DNA of 64,000 bases from Serripes groenlandicus (taxonomy: Eukaryota; Mollusca; Bivalvia; Cardiida; Cardiidae): positions 42,362,411 to 42,426,410 of the forward strand of contig JASEVX010000007.1 in the NCBI GenBank assembly GCA_031761405.1, given 5' to 3'. Each line of letters opens with the position of its first letter. Positions within the stretch are counted from its first letter, which is position 1. A model generated the notes under the pieces. It was not told the DNA's origin and did no database searches. It saw only the letters and a program-made list of their open reading frames with translations. Made by a program: the position numbers and the translations under genes. Positions 12,106-24,147 of this stretch are shown piece by piece.

Positions 12106-12348
12106 CGAGGGCTTCGCGTGAAACAGTTGTAACTAAAAACCTTTTTAGAAAACCCTGGTTTAGGGGCAATTTTGACCCCTTTGTAAACAATGCAAATTTA
12201 GTTGTCATTGCTCAGAACGAGCAATGGCACCTAAATTTCCATTGTTTACGAAGAAAAATTTAACCCTTATAAAGACTTTATGGTGAGGTGATTAACCTTG
12301 GTAAAAAATTACCAATTTTAGTTACAACCGTTTCACGCCAAGCCCTCG
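12106..12348. mobile_element. CGAGGGCTTGGCG-ended MITE, copy 2, opposite orientation
   Basis: 243 bp with the same inverted ends as copy 1 and a 4-bp target duplication ATAT (12102-12105, 12349-12352). The interior is the reverse complement of copy 1. Confidence 0.9.
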
Positions 12349-12439
12349 ATATGTTAACAGAATATGTTAACAGACGTTTACTCTGAAAAAGTGGATGTAT
12401 GGTTGTGATACAATGTTAAAAATAGCAACATGGGACGTG

Positions 12440-12830
12440 AGAAATAGCCATTTTTTAGCATTTCTTCTTTGTAAACAATGTTTTCAAAAGTCGTCTGCCT
12501 CATATGCGTCAATTGTCACAAACACATATTAAACCATCGATGGCAGGCTAAGCCGTATATGAACCCGTCCATGGTATAAGATGACTTTCGTGAACAATGT
12601 AGGACCAGACCAGCCTGTGCATCCGCGAAATCTTATCAAGATCTTTTAAAACTCTGCAAAAACTTGGTTAGAAGCTTATGTCTGATAAACGAATAAGGAC
12701 ACAAAGCTGATTTTAATCTACATTGTTCGGAAAAGCCAATTTGTACCTTTTCCGATGGACGGGTTTAATTGTAAAGAAGATCCAGACAGATTAATTGTTT
12801 TAAATTTCAAATCAATAAAAACGAGATAAT
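12440..12830. other. No gene; MITE scrap and dispersed repeat
   Basis: A TTAA-MITE fragment (tgttttcaaaagtcgtctgc) lies near 12479-12520. The rest resembles dispersed AT-rich repeat. Confidence 0.35.
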
Positions 12831-13055
12831 CATATATGTTTAGTATGGCTTCTAGTCGGATGATATTTCCGCTCTTTACACTTTCTGATGTCGATCTTAT
12901 AACCTGAGCCGTCCCACCAGAAAACCAACATTGTGGACATAAACGGTCCTACGTCGTCTATATCAGGTAAAGGGTTAACCATGTGATGCATTCTGTCGTA
13001 TGAAATTGTATATCCATGACATATGACCCGTCCCACAAGAAAATCAACATAGTGG

Positions 13056-14243
13056 ATTCTGTGTAAAGTATCGACCCGGATCAGCCTAAGCATGCCGTAC
13101 AGGCTAACCCGGACAGACACTTTTCACCTCCCGTGGATTTTCTGTTACAGGAATAATTACTCTATACCTCTATGTCCCCCCCCCCCCCACCCCCCCCCCC
13201 CCCCGAGACGGGCCCCGGATTAGCTGATCTGGTTCGATACATTACGCAGAGTCCATAATGTTGGATTTCTCGTCGGACGGCTCACATGTTCTTATACAGA
13301 TGGCTTTTGATGCCGGCAGACGACTTTTATAACATTCTCACACGTTATATTTACATCGAGATTACACTATAGTATACGGCATGAAACGACTACGACACAC
13401 CCTGCTGGAGCTAAAGAGCTGCATTGACTCCAAACATTCAGACCCATTTAGCCGCCACAGGGGCAGGCTTTTTATATGATAACACCGATATTGATTTTTT
13501 TTCAAACGTAATGCTTTTCATGTTTTTGTCGGTGTTTTTGTTTGTTTTGTTTTCTTTTTTGTGTGTTTCATTTGTAAATAACTTGCTTTCCAACAAAACC
13601 TAAATATACGTTGACTTTTATTTGATGTTTAATCAGCTAATGTTAAACACATCAACCCACTCGGCTATTTCCGGAATTGACCTCGGGAATTACAACGCGC
13701 TATTGAAAATACATAGCGATTCGTTTCCATTCCGATTGAATAAAGTTCATGCGGACTATTTCTGATCTTAACCAACGAATTTCCGAGTTTACCCGAATAA
13801 TGTCGATTGCTGTTTATCGGGAGTGCATACATATAGCATGTTATGTCGCTTTTGTCAAACATTTGTTATTTTATTAACGGATTCTCTACTGTTGGACAAA
13901 ATCATCCGTTTTCTGGACGCATTCCTACTATGTTTGGTGTATATTATCAAGTCGGCTGATTTGAGAAAACACTAAGTGTAAAGAAGGCCCAATTTGATGC
14001 CTCGTCTCAACCGCCCAAACCCTTGTTGTATTCTGCTCCGATGTTCAATATCAGGACTAATTTACCAAGGGAACTAACCCCATTCATACTGAATATTTTA
14101 ATGAAATTTCTTATTACATCCCTTATTATCGATAAGTAATGAGTCGCATGTATACTTGATTTTGTTTGATGTTTTATTGGGGTTTTACGCCGTTTTCAAC
14201 ATTATTTCCGTAAGATCACGGCGACAGTTCACTTTTGTATGGC
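13056..14243. repeat. Duplicated block, left copy (assembly overlap)
   Basis: I see no difference from 16977-18163 over about 1.19 kb except one C fewer in a poly-C run of the right copy. It ends exactly at the N gap. It holds a poly-C tract at 13176-13204 and a SINE-tail fragment at about 14166-14226, and no gene. Confidence 0.93.
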
Positions 14244-14443
14244 NNNNNNNNNNNNNNNNNNNNNNNNNNNNNNNNNNNNNNNNNNNNNNNNNNNNNNNNN
14301 NNNNNNNNNNNNNNNNNNNNNNNNNNNNNNNNNNNNNNNNNNNNNNNNNNNNNNNNNNNNNNNNNNNNNNNNNNNNNNNNNNNNNNNNNNNNNNNNNNNN
14401 NNNNNNNNNNNNNNNNNNNNNNNNNNNNNNNNNNNNNNNNNNN
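14244..14443. other. Assembly gap (200 N)
   Basis: Exactly 200 N, a conventional placeholder for a gap of unknown size. Confidence 0.99.
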
Positions 14444-16825
14444 GGTTTTGGTTGTTGTGGGTTGGGTGTTTGGTGGGGTGGGGGGGGGTTGTGTGGGTGT
14501 GGGGTTGTTGTGTTGGGTGGTGTTGGTGGGGGGTTGTGTTGTTGTGGTTGGTGTTTGTGTTGTGGGGTTGGGTGTTGGGGGGGGTTGGTTTGTTGTTGGT
14601 GTTTTGGGGGTTGGGGGATGGTTGTGGGTGGTGGTGGGGGTGGTGGGTTGTGGTGTGGGGTTGTTTGGTTGTTGTTGTGTGGGGTTGGGGGTGTTGGTGT
14701 GTGTTGGGTTGGGTTGGTGGGGGGGTTGGGTTGTTGTTGTGTTGTTGGTTTGGTGGGGTGGGGGTGGTGGGGTGGGTTGGGGGGTGTGGTGGGGGTTTGG
14801 GGGTTGTTGTTGTTGTGTTGGTTGTGTTTGGTTGAGTTGGGATGGTGGGGGTTGTGGGGGTTGTGGTTGGGGTGGGGTGTTTGGGGTTGGTTAGTGTATG
14901 TGTTGTGGGGTGTTAGTGGTTTGTTGGGTGGGGAGGGGTTTTGGTTTGGTGGATGGTGTGGGAGGGTTGTTGGGAGTGGTGTTTGGGTTGGGGGGTTTTG
15001 GGTGTTGGGAGTTTGGGGGGGGTGTGGTTTGGGTGGGGTGGGTTGGTTTGTGGGGTTTGTTGGGGTGTTGGGTGTTTGGGTTGGGGGGGTGGTTGGGTGT
15101 TGTTTGGGGGTGGGTTGGGGGTGGGGGGTTGGTGGTGGTTGGGGGGTTGGGTTTGTGTGGTGGGGGTTGGTGTGGTTTGGGGTGTGGTTAGGGGTTGTGG
15201 TTGTTTGTGGTTTGTTGGGGTGTTTGTGGGGGTGTTGGGGTTGGGGTGTGTTGTGTGGGGGGTGGTGGTTTGTTGGGGTTTGGGGGTGTTGTTGTGGTGT
15301 TGGGTTGGGGGGGGGGTGGGGGGGGTGGTGGGGTTTGGGGTGGTTTGGGGTGGTGTTGTGGTTTAGGTGGGTTGGTGGGGTGGTTGGGTTGTTTGTGGGG
15401 TGTTTGGGTTGGTTGGGGGGTGGGTGTGGGTGGTGGTGGGTTGTGTGGGGGGGTGGTTGTGGTGGTGTTTGGGTGGGGGTGGGTGGTTGGTTTGTGGGGT
15501 ATTTGTTTTTGGTGGGTTTGGTTTGTTTGGGGTGTTGGTGTGGGGGGTTGGGGGTGGGGGGGGTGGTTGGGGGTTGGGTTGTGTGTGGGTGGGGTGGTGT
15601 TTTGTGGTTTGAGTTTTGTGGTGTTTGTGGTTGGTGGGTGTTGGGGGTGGAGGGGGTTGGTGTTGGTGAGGGGTGGGGGGTTGGTGTGGTTGTTGTTTGT
15701 GATGTGATGTGTGGGTGGGGGGGGGGGTTAATGTTGGTTTGTTTGTTGGTTGGGGGTTTTGGTGTTTTTGGTGGTGGTTGTAGGTAGTGAGAGGTTATTA
15801 GGGAGGAAGGTTTAGTGGGGTTTGGGGGGGGGTGGGGGGGTTGTGGTGAGTTTGTGAGGAGGGGGTGTGTTGGTATATGTGTAGGTGGGAGGGTGTTGGT
15901 GGTAAGGGGTTTTTAGGGGGTGGGTAAATGTTTGTTTGTAGGGGAGTTTGGGGAGATTTTGATTATTTATGAGATGGTGTTGAGGTGTTAGGAGGGGGAG
16001 TGGATTAAGGGGGTAAGGTGTGTGTTGAGGTGAGGGAGGAGGTTTATGGGGTTAGTTTTTAAGGGGGTGTTTTAAAGGGGGGGTGGATTGGGGGGTTAAA
16101 GGGGGGTTTATTGGATTTGGGTGGGGATGGGGAGATGTTAGGTGATTGGGATAAGTTTGGGGAATGGGGGGGTAGTTTTTTGGGTTAAAGGTGTTTGTAG
16201 GTGGTGGGGTGGGTGGTTAAGGGGGTTTTTTGGTAATTGGGGTGGGTATTAAGGGGGATAGAATTAAAGAGTTGGGGTTATGTTGTGGGGTTATTAGGGG
16301 TAGAGGTTTTTGGGGTGGGTGGGTGGGTGTATTGGGGTTTTTGTGATTATTGGTAGGGTGTTTGTGAATGGGGTGGGGTGATGGGAGGAGTGGGGTTTAT
16401 TGGGTGGGATTTTGAGGAGGAGAGATGTGGAGGATTGGGGATATTTATATGTGGTTTAATGAGTGGATGAGTTGAAGGTTTGTGTTAAAGGAATGGTTGT
16501 GTTGTGGTAGGGAGGGTTATTGGGTGTATGTAATGAAGGGGATTAAGAGTTTGAGGTTGATTGTGAGGGGTTTTATAGGATTTTTATGGGGGGTTTGAGG
16601 TGGGAGGTGTTTAGTTGTTGGTATATTTGAGTGTGGTGTTGAGTATTGTGGAGTTTTGAATTGGGGGTTAAGTGGGTAAGTGGGTAGGGTTTGGGTTTTG
16701 TTGTGAATGTATGTGTTGTTGGTGTTGGTTTTTGATTTGATTGTTTTTAGTGTTTGATGTTGTGGTGGTGTGGATGAGTGAGTGTTGTAAGAGAGGTTAT
16801 AGTGTAGGTTGGAGTATGTGTTTTA
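14444..16825. other. C-free low-complexity sequence, likely sequencing artefact
   Basis: I see no C in 2,382 bases, and no A in the first ~175. Moving right, A returns from about 15,780 and C only at 16826. From about 16,850 to 16,976 it reads as an error-ridden copy of 12,930-13,055, then becomes clean. This gradient looks like an untrimmed failing read or contig end, not genomic DNA. Long open frames here exist only because stop codons are rare in G/T sequence. Confidence 0.85.
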
Positions 16826-16976
16826 CTGAGCGTAAATACAGTTAACATACATTGGTGGTCATTAACGGTCATACGTCGTCTATTTCGAGGTATGGGGGTT
16901 AACATGTGATGCATTTGTAGGTTGTAATTGTAGTTCATGGAATATGGACCCGTCACAAGAATATCTTCATAGTGGG

Positions 16977-18163
16977 ATTCTGTGTAAAGTATCGACCCGG
17001 ATCAGCCTAAGCATGCCGTACAGGCTAACCCGGACAGACACTTTTCACCTCCCGTGGATTTTCTGTTACAGGAATAATTACTCTATACCTCTATGTCCCC
17101 CCCCCCCCACCCCCCCCCCCCCCCGAGACGGGCCCCGGATTAGCTGATCTGGTTCGATACATTACGCAGAGTCCATAATGTTGGATTTCTCGTCGGACGG
17201 CTCACATGTTCTTATACAGATGGCTTTTGATGCCGGCAGACGACTTTTATAACATTCTCACACGTTATATTTACATCGAGATTACACTATAGTATACGGC
17301 ATGAAACGACTACGACACACCCTGCTGGAGCTAAAGAGCTGCATTGACTCCAAACATTCAGACCCATTTAGCCGCCACAGGGGCAGGCTTTTTATATGAT
17401 AACACCGATATTGATTTTTTTTCAAACGTAATGCTTTTCATGTTTTTGTCGGTGTTTTTGTTTGTTTTGTTTTCTTTTTTGTGTGTTTCATTTGTAAATA
17501 ACTTGCTTTCCAACAAAACCTAAATATACGTTGACTTTTATTTGATGTTTAATCAGCTAATGTTAAACACATCAACCCACTCGGCTATTTCCGGAATTGA
17601 CCTCGGGAATTACAACGCGCTATTGAAAATACATAGCGATTCGTTTCCATTCCGATTGAATAAAGTTCATGCGGACTATTTCTGATCTTAACCAACGAAT
17701 TTCCGAGTTTACCCGAATAATGTCGATTGCTGTTTATCGGGAGTGCATACATATAGCATGTTATGTCGCTTTTGTCAAACATTTGTTATTTTATTAACGG
17801 ATTCTCTACTGTTGGACAAAATCATCCGTTTTCTGGACGCATTCCTACTATGTTTGGTGTATATTATCAAGTCGGCTGATTTGAGAAAACACTAAGTGTA
17901 AAGAAGGCCCAATTTGATGCCTCGTCTCAACCGCCCAAACCCTTGTTGTATTCTGCTCCGATGTTCAATATCAGGACTAATTTACCAAGGGAACTAACCC
18001 CATTCATACTGAATATTTTAATGAAATTTCTTATTACATCCCTTATTATCGATAAGTAATGAGTCGCATGTATACTTGATTTTGTTTGATGTTTTATTGG
18101 GGTTTTACGCCGTTTTCAACATTATTTCCGTAAGATCACGGCGACAGTTCACTTTTGTATGGC
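16977..18163. repeat. Duplicated block, right copy (assembly overlap)
   Basis: Second copy of 13056-14243. After 18163 the sequence continues where the left copy runs into N, so this copy gives the real continuation. Confidence 0.93.
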
Positions 18164-18235
18164 CCCCAAAGGCAATCCTCCATGACCGCCGCAACTAGGG
18201 GTTGATTCAGGGACGCCCGGGGGTTCCAAATCATC
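18106..18235 (-). mobile_element. SINE tail and body fragment
   Basis: Reverse-oriented tail (ttacgccgttttcaacatta, then agatcacggcg) followed by ggcaatcctccatgaccgcc. Confidence 0.45.
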
Positions 18236-18239
18236 GACG

Positions 18240-18545
18240 CAAACCGTCGTCTATATCAGGTAAAGGGTTAACCATGTGATGCATTCTGTCGTATGAAATT
18301 GTATATCCTTGATATATGAGCCGTCCCACAAGAAAATCAACATAATGGACTCTGCGTAAAGTATCGACCCGGATCAGCCTAAGCATGCCGCGCAGCCTAA
18401 CCCGGACAGACACTTTTCGCCTACTGTGGATTTTCTGTTTCAGGAATCATTACTCTAAACATCTATCCCCCTAAGACGGAATGTGTTGGCCGGATCAGTC
18501 TGCGCTGACAGCGCAGGCTGATCTGGTCGATACATTACGCAAATG
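18240..18545. repeat. Dispersed repeat copy
   Basis: Shares long near-identical stretches with 12,950-13,150 (acccggatcagcctaagcat, acccggacagacac) and, in other orientations or divergence, with 6,830-7,000, 32,640-32,890 and 36,790-36,975. Confidence 0.65.
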
Positions 18546-18839
18546 TCTATCGCCGCCACGGCAGATTCCTCGCTTAGTTGAAAGTCGAACGCAGGACCGA
18601 TGAGCAGTTGAACTTGTTTGCTTGAATGAAAACCGCAACCATAGCTTGAGTGAAAAGGGTGCATTTTGTTTTGAAATGCCAAGTGTTACCAAGTCATTGC
18701 ATATATGTTTATGCCATATGACATATTTGGGCGATTGCCACTACATACATTATATATAATTAATCTATATTGTGTTCATGAATCGATAGAAAATCACCAT
18801 CTAAACGATAGCGTCATACGCGTAACTTTGAGTATTACC

Positions 18840-18897
18840 TAGGAAACGCCGTGATATAACTATAAATTGTTGAACGCTGCGTAAAACACCATGCAAA
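18840..18897 (+). mobile_element. SINE tail fragment
   Basis: aggaaacgccgtgatataac, then aaaacaccatgcaaac. Confidence 0.5.
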
Positions 18898-18899
18898 CA

Positions 18900-19680
18900 A
18901 AAATAATCATTTAAATTGTTAAGGATGTACTGAACTGAGAAGGTGAAATTTAAATAAAAAAAAAAAAAATGTTACATTGTTATTAAATCTTCTGATTTTG
19001 TTTTGACAATTAAAACCTTTTTAGTCATTATACCTTTTTTATAATGCTTAAAAAATTAAAACAAAGTGGTTTAAATTTGGTTTAGACAAAAGGCCTAATT
19101 TTTTCGTGAGGCTTCCAATATTTCGTGAGCCGCTGTCCAGTAGCCATGTTTGATTAAGAAATATAACTGGGTAAAAAGTACATATTAAAGTCCATATATA
19201 TCAATTTTAATCTAGAACTTGTATAGTATCATATTGTTATGAAAAAAAGTAGAAAATATTGGAAAACTTTTATGACATTTGAAGATATGTTTGAAAAATA
19301 AATAAATATTTATTCATATTTTAACATTTTTAGCCTTTTTAACAAAACAAGAACAAAAATTGCCCAATTACATTTACTTTTCTTTTTAAATTTTGATAAA
19401 TAATAGCTATTGCAATAACCTGAAGAAATTTTAGAAAAAGTTAAATATTTATAAATATGTTTTTCCCTTATTTCAAAGTTTTAAATTTGTCTATTCTTAC
19501 ACCTGACAAATATGGGTTCTCATTAGGGGAAAAAAAGTGTCTATTTTTAAGGTTTAATTACAACGTATCACATGAACTTCCAAAGATATGGATAAAATAA
19601 CATCAGAATGAGATTTAAACAACAAGAAGACAAACAATTAGCTTATCATCTTTCAAATATTGGCAATTTGCGTGAAACTT
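18900..19680. other. AT-rich spacer, nothing recognised
   Basis: Very AT-rich with poly-A runs. I see no exon, MITE end or tandem repeat. Confidence 0.5.
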
Positions 19681-19683
19681 TTT

Positions 19684-19765
19684 CAGAGAGACAGAGAGAC
19701 AGAGAGAGAGAGAGACAGAGAGAGACAGAGAGAGAGAGAAAGAGAGAGAGAGAGTGAGAGAGAGT

Positions 19766-19851
<86 letters not shown>

Positions 19852-19902
19852 AGGAGAGATGAGAGAGAGAGGAGAGAGAGAGAGAGAGGAGAGAGGAGAG
19901 AG

Positions 19903-19935
<33 letters not shown>

Positions 19936-19936
19936 C
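19684..19936. repeat. (GA)n microsatellite with GAGACA/GAGAT interruptions
   Basis: About 250 bp of almost pure gaga. The long Ser/Leu or Arg/Glu open frames across it are simple-repeat translations. Confidence 0.97.
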
Positions 19937-20100
19937 TTTGGATGCCTCATGTTGAGCAAATTCGCATTTTCTCACAATGTTTTCAGCTCAGTTGTCACAA
20001 TTGTAATTGTATTATTCATATGTTTTCAATGTAAACGACTGTATACATATCATATAAAGAAAATGTAAAAAGTGCTTTGTGCTATTGTTTAGGCTTTATA

Positions 20101-20312
20101 AATCCTTTTCCACACAAACAAATCTACAACAGACGACTTTGAGCACATCTAAGTCAAACTATGGAATTTTCCTTTAAATAATAGTATAATCATTGCATTA
20201 AAAAAAAAAATGTGTAAAAAGCAGAAAGTGTTCAGGATGATGCCCACATTGTTTTCAAACGTCTTAATCTATGAATGTATCCAAATACGTCTGCATGTGG
20301 GAAAAGGGTTAA
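20101..20312. mobile_element. TTAA-MITE, older subfamily copy
   Basis: It starts ccttttccacacaaac and ends gcatgtgggaaaagggttaa. Its terminal TTAA is also the first TTAA of the next copy. Confidence 0.7.
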
Positions 20313-20540
20313 CCCCCTTCCCTCATATAGACGCTTTCTGACGTCTCTGTAGCAGACGGCTTTTTGAAAACATAGTGACAAAAGAAGAAATTGCTCAAAA
20401 ACGAGCAATTTCTCCCTTTGACACAATGTTTTCCACTTTTAGTCATAGGTTATCTAGTCAATTATAGAGATTTTCTATTTTTTGACAAAATATGTTCAAA
20501 GTCGTCTGCTGCAGAATTATTGTATGAGGGAAAGGGTTAA
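20309..20540. mobile_element. TTAA-MITE, young full-length copy
   Basis: 232 bp, TTAA to TTAA, with central gctcaaaaacgagc palindrome and ends cccttccctcatatagacgc and gtatgagggaaaggg. Confidence 0.93.
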
Positions 20541-21093
20541 GTATAACGGTCATTTGTTTTACGTAAATATACATGACCTAGTAAAAGGTATTATAATAGT
20601 GTATTAACAGTTTAACTAACACACTATACACACAGTCACTTGATTTGAAAACCATCAGAAGAATTTAGCATAACATATATAGGAAAATACAAATATAATT
20701 TTATTTAAGATTTGAACAAGAAATGGAAAGATGAGTTACTCGTCAAGAGCAATTTTCCTTTCTCCCATACTCTTTCCAAAAGTCTTCTAATGCATAAGGC
20801 TGCAAAAGGAATCTGAATTTGGTAAAAGGGTTACTTAAGACTGCACAACGTTTATGTTTAAACATTGTCACTTAACAGCTTTTGGGACATTCTAAAACTG
20901 CCCAGACTTTCGATTAAATAACCTGTATGTTCTCTACAAACAGTTTGCTTTGAATTTCTGCAGTTCCCTGAAAATCCATCACACGTTTTAATACCAATGA
21001 TGATTTTAAAAAAAATGAGTAGTTGGAAATTAGTTAAAACGATATTTAAATATACTGTCCACTAATGATATCGTAAAAAAAACAACGTAAGGT
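20541..21093. other. AT-rich spacer, nothing recognised
   Basis: One faint MITE trace at about 20,740-20,835 (tttccaaaagtcttc, then ggtaaaagggtta). Otherwise featureless. Confidence 0.4.
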
Positions 21094-21308
21094 TTAACCC
21101 TTTCGCTGCTAAAGGCAATTAAAGGCTTTTTCAAACAATGCAGATTCCGGTGAGACAGCTCGTAATGAGCTGTTTCACCTAAAATATGCATTGTTTGCCA
21201 CTTGGACATTACATTTTACCAAATTTCCTTTTGGCTGAAAAAGGGAGTGGTCCAATTTGTTCAACATGGAATAGTCGACTTTGTGAAATTCGGTAGTGAA
21301 AGCGTTAA
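21094..21308. mobile_element. Second TTAA element family (CCCTTTCGCTGC end)
   Basis: 215 bp bounded by TTAA, with ends ttaaccctttcgctgc and gtagtgaaagcgttaa. A central palindrome reads acagctcgtaatgagctgt inside longer arms (caatgcag and tgcattg). Different sequence from the main MITE but the same layout. Confidence 0.75.
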
Positions 21309-22600
21309 TTGTATTTTAGTACTAATACATTTGTCAATACTCTTGACAAACAATTCATTTCGAAATTCTATAAACCGATATGCGCCCGTCCATTGGAAAA
21401 GGTATAAGTTGGCATTTCTGCGTCCAATACTTCCAACCGTACTTAGCGCTTAGTAATACTGGAATACTTAAAAGCATAATTTACCATTTTTGTTTCTTTT
21501 ATATTTTGCAAAACATGAATGGTGGAATGTATTTAAGTAAATGACACAGTTGACATAAATAGTTAACTTGCTGACAAACAATACTTTATAAGAAATATTA
21601 AAAAGTATTGCATGTGTATTAGGGAATCAAAAATGATAAAAAGGTCCAGATAACTTTGAACATTTGCTCTGTCTTATTAGAATGAACACACGAGTTAACA
21701 GATTGAGTAAGTAATATGTGAAGAGTTCCGATAGTGAACAGACTATGTAGATGTAAAGGCTATCCTGGATATACACCGTTCACAAAAGTAAACTTGTACC
21801 TTTTTCCCATGTGGTTTGCGACAGGGGGAACCGAGCATCCTAGATCCAGATCAGCCTCCGCCTTTGATGCCTTAACTCAGGCTGACCTGATATGAATCTT
21901 CTTAAACAAGCACCAATGATTCCTCTGTAGAGCGATGATGACCTTTACTGACCATATACGTATACATACGACAATGTTCACCTTTGTGGCGGGACTTTTG
22001 AAAACATTATGGAAAAAGAAGCATTTTCTCAAAGTTTTCAATTCTATATAACAGTTAAACGCAACATTTCCTTATTTTGTGGCAGTGTTATTTTCTCCGA
22101 GACATTTAAATACTTTAAAAGCACACCATTCTTAACTCGTTATTTAAGTTAAGCTAACATTTTACTATGACGCGATCAATGTGTTTTGGTTACTTACGTC
22201 CAAACAGTTCAATAACTGTTTACCTTATATGGAATTATCAAAGTCGTCTGCTTTGAAAATCTAGCTAATATAATCCCCCTTTTTTTAGAAAATAAGAAAG
22301 TACACTTTTGAAAATGATTTGAATTGAATAACTATACGGATAAAGGAGGAATTATGCATTTTGATCATTTGTTTTCCTGTTTCCAGAATGTTTTCGGAAG
22401 TCGCCTGTTGCAAATAACGTCAAAAGTTCCATATATCAAGCAATGGGTTAAATCCCTGTATTGAATGTATTGACCAAGCGTCTACGTGTAAAACCAGTGG
22501 TTTGATTCCCATTCGCCAAGGAACTCTGATATAGTGCTTTAAAACAACCTGATATTAAAACAAGATGGCGCATCCAGGTAAATTTATTTTGTATCCGTCT
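21309..22600. other. Spacer with repeat fragments, no gene
   Basis: Dispersed inverted-repeat traces at 21,700-21,905 (tccagatcagcctccg) and a decayed MITE end at about 22,320-22,450 (aatgttttcggaagtcgcctg). Confidence 0.35.
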
Positions 22601-22662
22601 GTTTGTCTGTATGTCTGTCTGTCTGTCTGTGTGTGTGTGTGTGTGTCTGTCTGTCTGTTTCT
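22601..22662. repeat. (CTGT)n/(GT)n microsatellite
   Basis: Runs of tgtctgtctgtctg and gtgtgtgtgtgt. Confidence 0.95.
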
Positions 22663-23179
22663 GGCATATGGATGTGTTTATGTCTGTCAATTTGTAAGTC
22701 CATAACCCCATTTTTTTTCAAAGTATAATAATCCACTATTCTTTATATCCAGTATGATTGTGTTTCTTTTTTGCAAAACAAATGTCCATCTATTTATTAA
22801 CATATGAGCGGTATTCTACGTAAACCAACCGTTTGGCATTTGCGACCAGTGTATGTCCAGATCAGCAAGCATATTTATCAGAATCAGATCTGGTTCTGCA
22901 CTGTTGGCCAATTAGTTAAAGAAGATTCAAGAAATTACTGTAAAACAGTATCCATTTAGTAGAATTGGCAAGTCTTTTTTCAAACGTGTAAACATAACGT
23001 TAAGGTTGGCTTTTGAATGGCATCGTATGAACCTTGGACGAAAGAACAAAAGCCAATTGGTACATGCGGTCAGTGAAGATGAATGATCAATCTGAACCTC
23101 ATCTGCAGGCCGATTCGAATTTACACTTTCCGCAAATTAGACTTCGATAAATAGTATATCTATATTTACCCTGTGAAAA

Positions 23180-23420
23180 ACTTCCCCTCCTAAAACAATT
23201 CTGCAGCAGACGACTTCTCGGCAGATTCTGCAGCAAACGCCTTGGAAATATTAATGGTAGAATTGTGGACAATCTCTATCAGGGTAAATTTTGTTATTGA
23301 AAACAGCTGAAAACATTGTTGCAAAAGGAGAAATATCCCGCTATTCACATTTTTCCACCTTTGTGTTAAAAGCCGTCTGTTAAAGAGGCATCAGAATGCA
23401 TCTACATGTGGGGTTATATC
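23180..23420. mobile_element. TTAA-MITE, decayed, with duplicated left part
   Basis: Two copies of ttctgcagcagac-like sequence at 23,202 and 23,225, a core aaaaggagaaatatc, and the end ctacatgtgggg. Confidence 0.55.
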
Positions 23421-23595
23421 ATTCTCATGTTAAATTCATGTTTATATCACTCCCATGTTGAATTCATGTTTAATTCAATCATCCTATAAATTCCAAATAA
23501 ATCATGTTTGTTTGTATTTTCCTGTCATGTATATTGTATGTATATGTTTGTTTTTTAGACTATGTACTTTGTATACGTCAACAATGAAATGTTCT

Positions 23596-23621
23596 GTCTG
23601 TCTGTCTGTCTGTCTGTCTGT
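23596..23621. repeat. (CTGT)n microsatellite
   Basis: About six tandem units. Confidence 0.95.
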
Positions 23622-24117
23622 TATCTTTATGAAAACACGTTCGCCAAAAGACCTTACTAGCATTTATGCTAAGGATAAAGATGAATAAGATATACAGAAA
23701 AAATTATTGATATTTTATGACTAATTGTCCGATTAGCGTCATTTTCTATTTTCAGTATTACTCAATATTGATTCATAATTCAAACATGTCGTAAACTGTT
23801 TTGTTTGGAGTCATATTCGGTATTGATTTCATTGTGTCGACAATGGTTCATTTCTTCAAGATGATTGTTTTTTGTTTAACATTTCTAACTCTCATCATAA
23901 TCTGCAGCAAACAACGTTGACAATAATCTAGCAAACATATGGAAAATCGCTGTTAATAAAAGTGTGTGATTTGTTTCAAAGTGAGAAAATTCTCATTGGG
24001 AACATGTTTTCCCTTTTAAAAACTTCGTCTATTGCAGACGAGTCAAATGTTGCTGCGTGTAGAGAATGGTTGGTTCCTTCATTCAGAGATAATACAATAA
24101 TTGTTGATGCTTTTCAG

Positions 24118-24147
24118 GTGGATTTAATCCTGCCATGGCTCCACAGC
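24118..24147 (+). CDS. SSUH2: SSUH2 exon 1 (start-codon exon)
   Basis: The acceptor ttttcag ends at 24117, then 17 nt of probable 5' UTR, then ATG GCT CCA CAG C and donor GTAAGT at 24148. The coding part is 13 nt, leaving phase 1. The leftover C joins AG of the next exon to make CAG, giving MAPQQWTPGMG. At least one non-coding leader exon should lie upstream; I could not place it. Confidence 0.7.

Noticed and set aside
14156..15787. Longest open frame in the window (543 codons, very rich in G, V, W, C, L) and overlapping frames
   Set aside because: It crosses the N gap and lies in C-free G/T sequence, where stop codons are rare. The composition is not that of a protein.
17585..17782. 65-codon minus-strand frame present twice (also 13665-13862)
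   Set aside because: Its two copies come from the assembly overlap. There is no other evidence for coding.
19615..20068. Ser/Leu-rich and Arg/Glu-rich open frames
   Set aside because: Translations of a (GA)n microsatellite.
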